From positions 1-64,000 of the forward strand of contig NZ_MNPU01000030.1 of the NCBI RefSeq assembly GCF_001983165.1: a DNA stretch of 64,000 bases, given 5' to 3'. The translations under genes were made by a program, and so were the position numbers. Source of the stretch: Pseudomonas gessardii (GTDB lineage: Bacteria > Pseudomonadota > Gammaproteobacteria > Pseudomonadales > Pseudomonadaceae). The notes beneath the pieces are model-generated. The model ran no database searches. It was not told the DNA's origin and saw only the letters and a list, made by a program, of their open reading frames with translations. Shown piece by piece: positions 37,901 to 45,185 of this stretch; the first letter of the stretch is position 1; each line of letters opens with the position of its first letter.

Positions 37901-40900
37901 AGCCAGGCAATAAAGTCGCGGTAGCGCGCCGCCGGTTGCGGCAGCGGCTTGCCCTGGTAAAGGGTGAAGAAGTCTTGCAGCAGCAACGACCGGCACCAGG
38001 CATCGATCAAGATGTGGTGGTTGCTGAGGATGAACCAGTATTGCTGGGGCCCGCGACGGATCAGGCGCAGGCTGAAAGGGGGCTGCTCCAGCAAGTTGAA
38101 GCCTTGCTGGCGCTCGTTCTCCAGCAACCCCTGCAAATCGGCTTCGTGCTGCTCGGCCGGCACCTCGCTCCAGTCCAGGTAGTCGAGGCGCAGCGGCGCG
38201 TGGCGGTGAATGATCTGTAGCATTTCACCCTGGCGGTCGAGGTTGAATGAGGCCCGCAAGGCATCGTGCCGCTGGATGACTTGCTGCCAGGCGCTACGGA
38301 AACGCGGCAGGTCGATGTCACTGTCGATGCAGTAGCGATCCTGCATGAAGTAAATCCCCGAATGGGGCTCGAGCAAGGTGTGCAGCAACAACCCCTCTTG
38401 CATCGGCGATAACGGGTAAATGTCTTCGATCTGCCCCAGCGGGGTCTCCAGCGCGTCCAGACGCTCTTGAGTCAGGCTGGCCAGCGGGAAGTCCGACGGT
38501 GTGGCACCACCGGCTTGCGCGTGCAGGCAATGACCGATCAGCGCGGTCAACTCCTGGCGATAGTCTTCGGCCAGCCGTTCGATGGTCGCGCGTTCGTGCA
38601 CCTCGCGGCTGAAGGTCCACTGCAATGAAAGTTCACCGCCATACACCTGGCCTTCGATGCTCAACCAGTTGGCCAGCGGGGCGTGCTCGTCCTGAGCCCG
38701 GCCGGATTTTTCGGTAGACGGCACGAACAGCGCGCCGTCGTCGAATTGACCGTCGAACTGCCCCAGGTAGTTGAAGGTGATGCGTGGAGCCGGCAACTGC
38801 GCCAGGGCCGCCTGGACCTGCGGCTCGCCCAGATAGCGCAGCACCCCGAACCCCAGACCTTTGCCGGGGATGGCGCGCAGTTGCTCCTTGACCGCCTTGA
38901 TCGATGCGGGCAGGTCCTGTGCCGGGGTCAACTTCACCGGGAACAGGCTGGTGAACCAGCCCAGGGTCCGGCTCAGGTCGACCGCTTCAAACAGTTCCTC
39001 GCGACCGTGACCCTCAAGCTGGATCAACACCGATTGTTCACCGCTCCAGCGGGCAATGACGCGGGCCAGTGCGGTCAACAACAGGTCATTGACCTGGGTC
39101 CGGTAGGCCGCCGGCGCTTCTTGCAAGAGTTGGCGCGTCAATTGGCCATCGAAGGTCACGCTGACCTGTTGCCCGAGGGCACTGCCCAGCCCGCCCTGGG
39201 AGTGATCGCAGGGCAAATCCACCGGCGCATCGGCCAGCGCCGCCTGCCAATAGTCCAGCTCCCGGGCCAGGGCCGGGCGCCGGGCGTAGTCTTGCAGCTG
39301 TTCGGCCCAGGCCTTGTAGGCACTGGTTTTCGCCGGCAGTACCAGGGGCGCGCCGGCCCGGGCCTGGCTCAACAGGCTTTGCAGGTCTTCGAGCAATACG
39401 CGCCAGGATACCCCGTCCACCACCAGGTGATGGATGGCCAGCAACAGCCGCTGACTGCCGTCGGCCATCTTCACCAACAACACCCGCAACAACGGGCCTT
39501 GCGCCAGGTCCAGGCTACGCTGGGCCTCATCGCAAAGGGCGTCGAGTTCTTCAGCGCTCGCCGCCTGGCGTTGCCACACTGGCGACGCATCCGGCATCGC
39601 GGCATAAACCTGGGTCCAGCCCTGGGCGCTGGCCTCGAAGCGCAGGCGCAGGGCATCGTGCTGTTCGATCAGGCGCAGTACCGCAGCGTCCACCTCGGCC
39701 AGGTCGAGGGTTTCCCGTGGGGTGAGCAACAGCGATTGGTTCCAGTGCGCGCGCCGGGCCATCGGCAGCTCGAAGAACCACTGTTGCACCGGGGTCAGCG
39801 GCGCCTCGCCGCTGACCGGGCCTTGATCAATAGTCACGGCCACATTGGCCTGGCAGACCTGTGCCAGGCTGCGCACGGTCTGGTGCTGGAACAAGTCCCG
39901 CGGGCTGAAGGTGATCCCGGCTTGACGGGCACGCCCGACCACCTGGATGGAGACGATGGAGTCGCCGCCCAACTCGAAGAAGTTGTCTTCCAGACCGACC
40001 TGCTCCACCCGCAATACATCACGCCAGATCGCTGCCAGGGCTTTCTCGGTCTCGCTGACCGGGGCAATGTATTGGGCCTGCACGCTGGCCTCGGCGCGCG
40101 GCAGGGATTTGCGGTCAAGTTTGCCGTTGGGCATCAACGGCAGCGCCGCCAGTTCCAGCAGGTGTTGCGGCACCATATATTCCGGCAGGCCTTGCAGCAG
40201 GCTGGCCTTGAGCTGTTCGCGCCAGTCGGCCGGCGGTTGCTCGCCGGCCAACACCAGATAAGCCACCAGTTGCTTGCCGTCCTGGGCCAGCACCACTGCT
40301 TCACGCACCAGTTCGTGGTCGCACAGGCTGGCTTCGATTTCGCCCAGTTCGATACGCAGGCCACGCAGCTTGACCTGGTGGTCGAGACGCCCGAGGTATT
40401 CGATAACCCCATCGACCCGATAGCGCGCCAGGTCGCCGGTGCGGTACAAGCGCTCGCCGGGGGTGAACGGGTCGGGCACAAAGCGCTCGGCGGTCAGCCC
40501 TGGCCGCTGGTGATAACCACGGGCCAGGCCAACCCCGCCCAGGTACAGCTCGCCACCCGCGCCAACCGGCAGCAGGCCCAGGCCGGAACCGAGGATCTGG
40601 GTGCGCAGGTTGTCGATCGGCACACCGATAGGCACGCTGGCCCGGCGCTCGTCGACACAGCGCCAGTGCGTCACGTCGATGGCCGCTTCCGTCGGGCCAT
40701 AGAGGTTGAACAGGCCGGCGCCCGGTAATTTGCGAAAGACCTGCTGCTGGGCATCCACCGGCAAGGCTTCACCGCTGCAGATGATGCGCTTGAGACTGCT
40801 ACAGGCCTCGACCCCGGCCTCATGGATAAAGGCCTGTAACATCGACGGCACGAAGTGCAAGGTGGTGATCTGGTAACGCCCGATGGTCTCGATCAGGCGT

Positions 40901-43110
40901 GCCGGCTCCTGGTGCTCGCCCGGTAGCGCCACGGCCAACCGCGCACCGACCATCAGCGGCCAGAAGAACTCCCAGACCGAGACGTCGAAACTGAACGGGG
41001 TCTTTTGCAGTACCGTGTCGCGGGCATCCAGCGTGTAGGCGCGCTGCATCCACCACAGGCGGTTGGTCAGTGCCGTGTGACGGTTGCCCGCCCCCTTGGG
41101 CCGCCCGGTGGAGCCCGAGGTATAGATCATGTAGGCCAGTTGTTCCGGCAGGCAGGGCAGTGCCGGGTTGGCGTCGCTGTAGCCTTCCAGCCAGTCGCCG
41201 TCCTGATCCAGGCATAAGGCCTGGACTGTCTCGCCCAACGGCAGGCGGCCCAGCAGGTGGCTCTGGGTCAACAGCAAGCCCACACCACTGTCTTCGATCA
41301 TGTAGCGCAGGCGTTCGCTGGGATATTCCGGGTCGAGCGGCACGTAGGCCCCACCCGCCTTGAGCACCGCCAGCAGTGCCACAACCATTTCCACCGAGCG
41401 CTCGGTGGCCACGCCCACCAGCAACTCGGCGCCAGCCGGTGCCGACTCGCGCAGCTTGTGCGCCAGGCGGTTGGCGCGCTGATTGAGTTGCTGATACGTC
41501 AGGACTTGCTGATCGAACAACAGGGCAATCGCCTGTGGATTGTGCTGCACCTGTTCCTCGAACAACTGATGCACACCGCGCTGTGCCGGGAACTGCGCCG
41601 CGGTACGGTTCCAGTCCAGGACCTGGGTCTGCACCTGGGCGGCATCGAGTATTGGCAGCTCACTGACCCGGCGCGTGCTGTCGGCGACAATCTCGCTGAG
41701 CAGCTTGAGCCAATGTCCCGCCATGCGCTCGATAGTCGCCGCAACGAACAGGTCACTGGCAAAGGTCAGGGCAGCCTTGAGCGTGCCGCCTTTCTCATAG
41801 GTATCCAGGGTCAGGTCGAACTGGGTGGTGCGGCTATCCCATTCAAGCCGGCTCACGCTTAGCCTGCAATCCAGCTGCAACGTCTCGATGTCAGCCACTT
41901 GCGGCTGATGGTTGTACATCACCTGGAACAACGGGGTGTGGCTCAGGCTCCGCTCCAGCTTGAGGGCATCCACCAGGCGCTCGAATGGCAGGTCCTGATG
42001 GGCCTGCGCGGCATTGGCCAGTTCCTTGAGGTCGTGCAACAGGTCCGTCACCTGCGTCTGCTCATCAAACCGCGCACGGATCACCTGGGTGTTGACGAAT
42101 AAACCGATCAGGCCTTCGACCTCCAGCCGGTTACGGTTGGCGATCGGCACACCGATGCGCAAGTCGGTCTGGCCGGTGTAGCGGTACAAGAGGACATTGA
42201 AGGCGGCCAGTAGCACGGTAAACAACGACACATTCTGCTGGCGCGCGAACTGCCGCAGTTCATCGGCCAGGGCCGGCGGCAGGTCAAACTCATAACGGCT
42301 GCCTTGATGGCTGGCCACCGCCGGGCGCGGGAAATCAGTCGGCAACTCAAGCACCGGATGCTCATCGCCCAGTTGCTCCTGCCAATACGCCAATTGGCGC
42401 TCCTGCTCGCCGGCTTCCATCCAGCGCCGCTGCCACAGGGCATAGTCGGCATACTGGATCGGCAGCGGTTCGAGGCTCAGCGCCTCGCCACGCCGGTGCG
42501 CCTCATAGAAACGCACGAACTCGTCGATGATGATACTCATCGACCAGCCATCGGAAACGATGTGGTGCAAGGTCAACAACAGCACGTGCTGCTGGGCATC
42601 GAGCTTGATCAGCTTGACTCGCAGCAAGGGGCCGGTGGCCAGGTCGAATGGCTGCATCGACTGTTGCTGGGCTTCGCTGCGGACCCGACGCTCACGCTCG
42701 TCCTCGGGGAGGATGCTGAAGTCCTCGCGCTCGACAATCAGTGGGGCACTGGCGGGCACTTGTTGCAGGCTCTCGTCGGGCAACTGGCGAAAGACCGTGC
42801 GCAAGGCTTCATGGCGCGCCACCAGACTGGCAAAGGCCTGCTCCAGCGCCGCCTCGTCCAGGCTGCCCTTGAGCCGCACGGCGCTGGGCAGGTTATAGGC
42901 GCCGCTTTGCGGGTCAAGTTGCCAGAGGAACCACATCCGGCGCTGTGCGTAGGACAACGCCTGGCGATCCTCGACCTCGACCCCTGCCGGGATCGGAAAC
43001 TGCGCAAAATCCACCCCTTCCTTTTGCAAGGCCGCAAGGAACAGCCGGCGTTTTTCCAGGGGCAGCCCGATAAACCGGCGAGCGAGTTTCAAGGAGTCTT
43101 CAGCATTCAT
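28927..43110 (-). CDS. pvdI: PvdI-type NRPS, four modules (D-Ser, Dab?, Gly, Ser)
   Basis: This 4727-residue synthetase has the order C-A-T-E-C-A-T-C-A-T-C-A-T. Landmarks (residue): C1 HHIVSDG 184; A1 TSGSTG 665; T1 GGDS 1048; E HHLVVDG 1228; C2 HHILIDAW 1700; A2 2173; T2 GGHS 2564; C3 HHIISDG 2750; A3 3223; T3 3607; C4 HHIVSDAW 3794; A4 4270; T4 4664. Pocket residues read by eye are DVWHISLID (Ser, epimerised), DIWELTADD (a basic residue, probably 2,4-diaminobutyrate), DILQLGLIW (Gly) and DVWHVSLID (Ser). It begins with a condensation domain, so it takes over a chain made elsewhere, as expected for the product of PvdL, which is not in this window. A PvdS-type promoter lies about 55 bases upstream. 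C2 and C4 have Ala instead of Gly after the catalytic Asp. Substrate calls are inference from motifs. Confidence 0.92.
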   Translation of the reverse strand: MNAEDSLKLARRFIGLPLEKRRLFLAALQKEGVDFAQFPIPAGVEVEDRQALSYAQRRMWFLWQLDPQSGAYNLPSAVRLKGSLDEAALEQAFASLVARHEALRTVFRQLPDESLQQVPASAPLIVEREDFSILPEDERERRVRSEAQQQSMQPFDLATGPLLRVKLIKLDAQQHVLLLTLHHIVSDGWSMSIIIDEFVRFYEAHRRGEALSLEPLPIQYADYALWQRRWMEAGEQERQLAYWQEQLGDEHPVLELPTDFPRPAVASHQGSRYEFDLPPALADELRQFARQQNVSLFTVLLAAFNVLLYRYTGQTDLRIGVPIANRNRLEVEGLIGLFVNTQVIRARFDEQTQVTDLLHDLKELANAAQAHQDLPFERLVDALKLERSLSHTPLFQVMYNHQPQVADIETLQLDCRLSVSRLEWDSRTTQFDLTLDTYEKGGTLKAALTFASDLFVAATIERMAGHWLKLLSEIVADSTRRVSELPILDAAQVQTQVLDWNRTAAQFPAQRGVHQLFEEQVQHNPQAIALLFDQQVLTYQQLNQRANRLAHKLRESAPAGAELLVGVATERSVEMVVALLAVLKAGGAYVPLDPEYPSERLRYMIEDSGVGLLLTQSHLLGRLPLGETVQALCLDQDGDWLEGYSDANPALPCLPEQLAYMIYTSGSTGRPKGAGNRHTALTNRLWWMQRAYTLDARDTVLQKTPFSFDVSVWEFFWPLMVGARLAVALPGEHQEPARLIETIGRYQITTLHFVPSMLQAFIHEAGVEACSSLKRIICSGEALPVDAQQQVFRKLPGAGLFNLYGPTEAAIDVTHWRCVDERRASVPIGVPIDNLRTQILGSGLGLLPVGAGGELYLGGVGLARGYHQRPGLTAERFVPDPFTPGERLYRTGDLARYRVDGVIEYLGRLDHQVKLRGLRIELGEIEASLCDHELVREAVVLAQDGKQLVAYLVLAGEQPPADWREQLKASLLQGLPEYMVPQHLLELAALPLMPNGKLDRKSLPRAEASVQAQYIAPVSETEKALAAIWRDVLRVEQVGLEDNFFELGGDSIVSIQVVGRARQAGITFSPRDLFQHQTVRSLAQVCQANVAVTIDQGPVSGEAPLTPVQQWFFELPMARRAHWNQSLLLTPRETLDLAEVDAAVLRLIEQHDALRLRFEASAQGWTQVYAAMPDASPVWQRQAASAEELDALCDEAQRSLDLAQGPLLRVLLVKMADGSQRLLLAIHHLVVDGVSWRVLLEDLQSLLSQARAGAPLVLPAKTSAYKAWAEQLQDYARRPALARELDYWQAALADAPVDLPCDHSQGGLGSALGQQVSVTFDGQLTRQLLQEAPAAYRTQVNDLLLTALARVIARWSGEQSVLIQLEGHGREELFEAVDLSRTLGWFTSLFPVKLTPAQDLPASIKAVKEQLRAIPGKGLGFGVLRYLGEPQVQAALAQLPAPRITFNYLGQFDGQFDDGALFVPSTEKSGRAQDEHAPLANWLSIEGQVYGGELSLQWTFSREVHERATIERLAEDYRQELTALIGHCLHAQAGGATPSDFPLASLTQERLDALETPLGQIEDIYPLSPMQEGLLLHTLLEPHSGIYFMQDRYCIDSDIDLPRFRSAWQQVIQRHDALRASFNLDRQGEMLQIIHRHAPLRLDYLDWSEVPAEQHEADLQGLLENERQQGFNLLEQPPFSLRLIRRGPQQYWFILSNHHILIDAWCRSLLLQDFFTLYQGKPLPQPAARYRDFIAWLQAQGEEAAISAWREELQGFEQPTGLPYDRPLQRQGGQSQIGDRYLNLERSEGRALRELAQHYQLTVNTFTQAAWALVMHRYSGESDVLFGVTVAGRPISRPEMQDTVGLFINSIPLRVRMPQTGSVKQWLQALFEHNLALREHEHLPLVKIQACSHIDSSQQLFDSLFVFENAPLESTVVSGAQALSAVADSARTHTNYPLTVVVYPGDELGLHLSYDQRFFDEATIDRLLDDMKRVLGALVSGFHGQFSSLALLSEADRYQLVEACNQTERRYPLEQGYVRLFEASVAQYGERTAASCLDRHWSYNELNRQANRAGHGLIAAGVQVDQPVALLAERDLSLLGMIIGSFKAGAGYLPLDPHLPDERLLRLLALSRTPVLLCSAACAERARSLLAGLDADDAPRLLVWEDLQQGEVAQGNPQLYVGARHLAYAIYTSGSTGTPKGVLVEQGGMLNNQLSKLPYLELGETDVIAQTASQSFDISVWQFLTAALCGARVDIVPNDIAQEPAALLAHVRKVGITILESVPSLIQGLLDEPVMVFEHLRFMLPTGEAMPPELARRWLQRYPAIGLVNAYGPAECSDDVALYRVEMAATQGTCLPIGSPTDNNRLYLLDAQLQPVPVGAVGELWVAGVGVGRGYLSDPARTATAYLPDPFALEAGGRLYRTGDLGRRRNDGLLEYVGRVDQQVKVRGFRIELGEISAHLLELEAVRDAAVDVFASGTGKALVGYVVPASADLAQDALRDSLRDSLRQRLPDYMVPLQWVFLEALPLTPNGKLDRRALPAPDASPLQQSFVAPRSELEQRVAQIWQDVLKRERVGLNDNFFELGGHSLLATQVVSRVRHALNIDLALRTLFEHSTLHAFVQALGQSRAGDEPALVAVDRQQPLLLSYAQERQWFLWQLEPHSAAYNIPLALRLHGSLDVAALARSFNTLIERHESLRTRFTQDQQALQIIDAPLALALVAEPLASDALIAAAVQAEAQAPFDLQRGPLLRVKLLQLATDDHVLLLTQHHIISDGWSMQVLVEELIALYGAYSQGQGLELPAQPIQYADYAQWQRQWMEAGELQRQLAYWSNQLGGEQPVLELPTDRPRPAVQDTRGARLEIPLDAALSAGLRQLAQREGATLFMLLLASFQALLHRYSGQSDIRVGVPVANRQRVDIERLIGFFVNTQVLKAEVDGQGAFIDLLHQVKHTALQAQAHQDLPFEQLVQALQPERSLSHSPLFQVMYNHQSAGKQSIDVDLPGLRVEGLAWDKPTAQFDLTLETYESRDSLSASLVYASELFDASTIERLAQHWQRLLQAVVADPTQRIAQLPLLAAADERVILEDWNRSAVAYPAGQCIQQLIEEQAARTPQALALVFAEQALSYAELNARANQWAHRLMALGVGPDVLVGVALERSLDMVIGLLAVLKAGGAYVPLDPDYPQDRLAYMIEDSGLTLLLSQAHLALPIPADVQALDLGQALDGYSTANPQVALDPENLAYAIYTSGSTGKPKGVMVRHGALTNFIVSMAAAPGIVAQDRLLSLTTFSFDIFGLELYAPLMVGARVVLASQDTQRDPELILQQVQEQGITLLQATPSTWRMLLESPNAGALAGRRLLCGGEALADELAQRMTALGAETWNLYGPTETTIWSALQLLTGEHSQPYLGKPIHNTSLYILGEDLSANPVGVAGELLIGGDGLARGYFERPALTAERFLPNPYGEPGGRFYRTGDLARYRADGVIDYISRIDHQVKIRGFRIELGEIEARLLEHSEVREAVVVAQDGAHGAVLVSYLVAPDAAQDSLREALKHRLQQQLPDYMVPQHWLFMARLPLTPNGKLDRKALPKPDASQVQKHYVAPSTERQRQVAQIWQAVLKLEQVGLTDNFFELGGHSLLATQVMSRVRQLLGVEVPLRTLFEHSTLQAFVQALGEEQASAAPPLLPVARDQGLRLSYAQERQWFLWQLEPQSVAYNLPLALRLQGQLDVMALERSFNSLIARHEILRTGFAQHDLQVVPVIHAQADLQLEAQALDHEAGLEAAVDAEAHRPFDLKHDALLRVKLLRLGAEEHVLILTQHHIVSDAWSMQVMVDELIATYAAYSQGHTPSLPALALQYLDYAQWQRQWMEGGEQARQLAYWTDTLGGEQPVLALPTDHPRPSVQSFVGASQEVTLPASLLHSLKALAQREQVTLFMLLLASFQALLHRYSGQNDIRVGVPIANRNRVEIERLIGFFVNTQVLKAEVDGQGSFSDLLAQVKQTALQAQAHQDLPFEQLVHALQPERSLSHSPLFQVMYNHLDEGRKGLDIALPGLSLCGLEARGRTTQFDLSLETYESHGQLVATLTYAVDLFTAQSMAQLLGHWQNLLHAIVAEPTQRVAALPLLAGAQAQQVLLDWNQTQAEYPLHLGVHQLIEAQAERTPEAIALVFGDTQLSYAQLDARANQWARRLSGLGVGTDVLVGVAAQRSLEMVIGLLAVLKAGGAYVPLDPEYPQERLGYMMQDSGIGLLLTQAHLREQLPVPQGLQVLDLDESVATFSTERLQRELDPQSLAYVIYTSGSTGQPKGAGNRHAALTNRLCWMQEAYPLDATDAVLQKTPFSFDVSVWEFFWPLMTGARLVVAEPGAHRDPGALVELINQHAVTTLHFVPSMLQAFLLDARAASCTGLRQVICSGEALPVEAQQQVFKQLPQTRLYNLYGPTEAAIDVTHWHCVDEGRDSVPIGQPIANVGTYILGPDLEPLPVGVAGELHLGGEGLARGYHRRPALTAERFVPNPYGAGRLYRTGDLARHRASGVIEYLGRIDHQVKIRGLRIELGEIEARLMEQPSVVEAVVIAQDGPTGKRLVAYVVPGDGQLLHSSEQDQARFGATLGASLSRHLPDYMVPGQWIVLARMPLSPNGKLERKALPKADPVLAQQVYQAPETELEQQIAAIWQDILHIERIGLGDNFFDLGGHSLLATQAISRINSQLGIDIALRLIFETPTLAEFAQAVLESRSALSEEGLSDIEKMMDLMEEA
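32172..34056 (-). repeat. Glycine adenylation-carrier repeat, copy 1 (pvdI module 3)
   Basis: This stretch covers the C-A linker, the whole Gly adenylation domain and the carrier domain of pvdI module 3. It aligns with 17833-19717 at a constant offset of 14339 bases, with no insertion or deletion seen where I compared, and only scattered base changes. Identity drops sharply outside both ends. Identity was judged by eye. Confidence 0.85.
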
Positions 43111-43165
43111 TTCTTAGCATCCGGTTCAATAGGCAGGAAGCACAAAGGCACGTCGTCCCTATAAA

Positions 43166-43190
43166 ACGAATGCAACCGAGGAAAATTAGC
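43166..43190 (-). promoter_or_regulatory. PvdS-type promoter of pvdI
   Basis: On the minus strand GCTAAT (43190-43185) is followed after 16 bases by CGT (43168-43166), about 55 bases before the pvdI ATG. It matches the iron-starvation box in spacing and in the CGT, but has CTAAT rather than the usual (G/C)TAAAT. The pvdG promoter in this window shows the same variation. Confidence 0.6.
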
Positions 43191-43281
43191 GACTTGAGAA
43201 CAACTATCTTTTAGCTGCCGACGCAGCCGGGAGTAAGGCCCACGCGCATCGAGGCCTTTGAAAAAGCAGGTAAATACAGGC

Positions 43282-43331
43282 GCGGCAGACACCAGGGTCG
43301 AGTGGAATGCCTCAACCCTGGAATCTGCCGC
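43282..43331. terminator. Long stem-loop between the hydroxylase gene and the pvdI promoter
   Basis: A 50-base inverted repeat pairs GCGGCAGA with TCTGCCGC and, after a two-base mismatch on each side, CCAGGGT and GAG with CTC and ACCCTGG around an 8-base loop. It lies 27 bases past the hydroxylase stop and about 90 bases before the pvdI promoter box on the same strand. On the minus strand it is followed by a moderately T-rich stretch. It most likely ends or attenuates the pvdG-hydroxylase transcript before pvdI; a protein-binding role is also possible. Confidence 0.55.
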
Positions 43332-43357
43332 AGGGGTTCACTTCAGTGCTTAAAACT

Positions 43358-44341
43358 TCACAGCTGGTCGGCAGAAAAGCCTTCGGCCATGGCCACGATC
43401 ACCTTGCGCGGGCCCTCGAAGGGCGCACGCGCGTGAGCCGCCAGCATGTTGTCGAGCATCAGCACATCGCCCGACTGCCAGGGGAAACTGATCATGCAAT
43501 CGTCGAGCACCGCACGGATCTGGTTGAGCACCTCGTCTTCGATGGGCGTGCCGTCGCCGTAATAGACGTTGCGCGGCAGATCCTCCTCATCGACGATGTC
43601 CAACAGTGACTCGCGCACCTCCGGCTGCAAGTTGGAGATATGGAACAGGTGCGCCTGGTTGAACCAGACCATTTCCCCCGTGCGCGGATGGCGGGCCACC
43701 GCCTGGCAGATCTGGCGGGTACGCAGCTCGCCGTCGTCCTTCCATTCGCAGGTAATGGCGTGTGCCTTGCAGTACGCCTCGGCGACGGCTCGGTCTTCGG
43801 TATTGAAGACCTGCTCCCAGGCCACATCCAGGCCGTTGCCGAAGTTGCGGACATACATCAGGCCCTTGCTGACGAAACGCTCGCGAATATACGCCGGGAT
43901 GCGCTTGTAGACTTCACGGCTATCGGCAATCGGCGTCTCGCCTCCCGACTGGGCGGCGATCATGCTGTAGAACCAAATTCGCATGGGCCAGTCACGGGAG
44001 TAGGCCTGCTCATTGTGCAGCGGGATACGCTGGTGCGCCGGATACTCGGTCGAGGTGTACACCCCTTGCGTGACACTGCTGCGCGGGGTCGAGCCAAACT
44101 CGTAGCTCAACAGCGGGTGACCAAAGCTGGCGGCAAACTCGCGAAACTGCTCGGCCCCCGCCAGGGTAAACCCGCGAAACAGAATCCCGCCGTCGCGCAG
44201 CAAGTGCTCATCCACCAAGGCACTGAGTTCTTCAAACACCGCCAGCAGGCTGGTGTCCGGCTCAGTGGCTTCGACCAGCAGCGGCAAGCGCCCCTGCCCT
44301 GCCCGTAACGGACCAACGGAAAATCCCAAGGCAACACCCAT
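43358..44341 (-). CDS. TauD/SyrP-like Fe(II)/2-oxoglutarate dioxygenase, probable Asp beta-hydroxylase
   Basis: This 327-residue TauD/TfdA-family enzyme has the iron-binding facial triad HNE (in RIPLHNEQAYS) and a distal His (MLAAHARAPFEGPRK), followed by the Arg expected to bind 2-oxoglutarate. SyrP-type relatives hydroxylate the beta carbon of Asp while it is bound to an NRPS carrier domain. Here pvdJ has an Asp-specific module with an epimerase, so the likely product is D-beta-hydroxyaspartate, an iron ligand found in many pyoverdines. The ATG at 44341 is chosen because AGGAGG lies 7 bases upstream; an in-frame start 24 bases earlier has no such site. The gene follows pvdG by 44 bases on the same strand and is probably transcribed with it. 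The role is inference from family and context. Confidence 0.85.
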   Translation of the reverse strand: MGVALGFSVGPLRAGQGRLPLLVEATEPDTSLLAVFEELSALVDEHLLRDGGILFRGFTLAGAEQFREFAASFGHPLLSYEFGSTPRSSVTQGVYTSTEYPAHQRIPLHNEQAYSRDWPMRIWFYSMIAAQSGGETPIADSREVYKRIPAYIRERFVSKGLMYVRNFGNGLDVAWEQVFNTEDRAVAEAYCKAHAITCEWKDDGELRTRQICQAVARHPRTGEMVWFNQAHLFHISNLQPEVRESLLDIVDEEDLPRNVYYGDGTPIEDEVLNQIRAVLDDCMISFPWQSGDVLMLDNMLAAHARAPFEGPRKVIVAMAEGFSADQL

Positions 44342-44385
44342 CACGGGCCTCCTGTAAACAATCAATGGCGCCAGCAGGCGCGGTT

Positions 44386-45129
44386 CTAGCGAGCGAGCGC
44401 GCTCATCTGGGTATAGCGGCGATGATGCCCCTCCAAGTGTTCCTTGATGACCCGCAGCACCCGCGCCTCATGCTCATGAATGAAGAAGTGGCCACCGGTC
44501 ATCATGTCCACCGAGAAGCTGCCGCCCGTCTCCTGGCTCCAGCCGATCAGTTGCTCGGTGGTGGCCTTGTCTTCCTTGCCGCCCAGCACATGGACCGGGC
44601 ACTTGAGCCGTGGCCGCTCCCGGGGACGGAAGCGGCCGCACAGCAAGAAGTCGGCACGCAGTACCGGCAAGGTCAGGCTCATCAGTTCCTTGTCCGCCAG
44701 CACGGCTTCACTGGTGCCCTGGAACGTACGCAACTGATCAATCAGTTGCTCGTCGGTCTTGGGCTCGGCAAAGTCACGGTCGTAGTCGCTGCGCAGGGTC
44801 GGCGCGGCCGTGCCGGAAGCGAACAGCGCCACGGGTTCCGGGCAGCCCAGGGCGCGAAACGCATGGGCCATTTCACACGCCAGCAAGGCCCCCAAGCTAT
44901 GCCCGAACAGCGCATAAGGGGCTTCAAGCGCCGGCTTGTGCTCCGTCGCCAATTGGCGCGCCAGGGCATGCATGTCAGTTTGCAGGGGCTCATCAAAACG
45001 CGCGCCACGGCCCGGCAGTTCTACCGGCTGCACGTGCAGCCATTGCGGCAGTTTACGCCGCCACCGACTGTAGACCATGGCGCTGGCGCCGGAGTACGGC
45101 AAGCACAGCAGTGTCAGCTTGGTCACCAC
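44386..45129 (-). CDS. pvdG: PvdG, type II thioesterase for NRPS editing
   Basis: This 247-residue external thioesterase belongs to the GrsT/TEII family of alpha/beta hydrolases. It has the N-terminal LCLPYSGASAMVYSRW motif, the nucleophile elbow FGHSLGALLA, the Asp region (CPVHVLGGKEDK) and a C-terminal His in TGGHFFIHEH. Such enzymes remove wrong or stalled acyl groups from carrier domains and keep NRPS lines running. It starts at GTG (45129), with GAGGT just upstream. A PvdS-type promoter lies 30 bases upstream, and the Asp hydroxylase gene follows 44 bases downstream. In P. aeruginosa pvdG lies beside pvdL; here it is next to pvdI. Confidence 0.9.
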   Translation of the reverse strand: MVTKLTLLCLPYSGASAMVYSRWRRKLPQWLHVQPVELPGRGARFDEPLQTDMHALARQLATEHKPALEAPYALFGHSLGALLACEMAHAFRALGCPEPVALFASGTAAPTLRSDYDRDFAEPKTDEQLIDQLRTFQGTSEAVLADKELMSLTLPVLRADFLLCGRFRPRERPRLKCPVHVLGGKEDKATTEQLIGWSQETGGSFSVDMMTGGHFFIHEHEARVLRVIKEHLEGHHRRYTQMSALAR

Positions 45130-45159
45130 GTTTACCTCAATCCATTACGTGTAAAAGGA

Positions 45160-45185
45160 ACGGATGAAGACCTGGGCAAATTAGG
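45160..45185 (-). promoter_or_regulatory. PvdS-type promoter of pvdG and the hydroxylase
   Basis: On the minus strand CCTAAT (45185-45180) is followed after 17 bases by CGT (45162-45160), 30 bases before the pvdG GTG. The CTAATTT start is shared with the pvdI box. Spacing and the CGT fit the PvdS consensus; the upstream element is one base off the canonical TAAAT. Confidence 0.55.
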
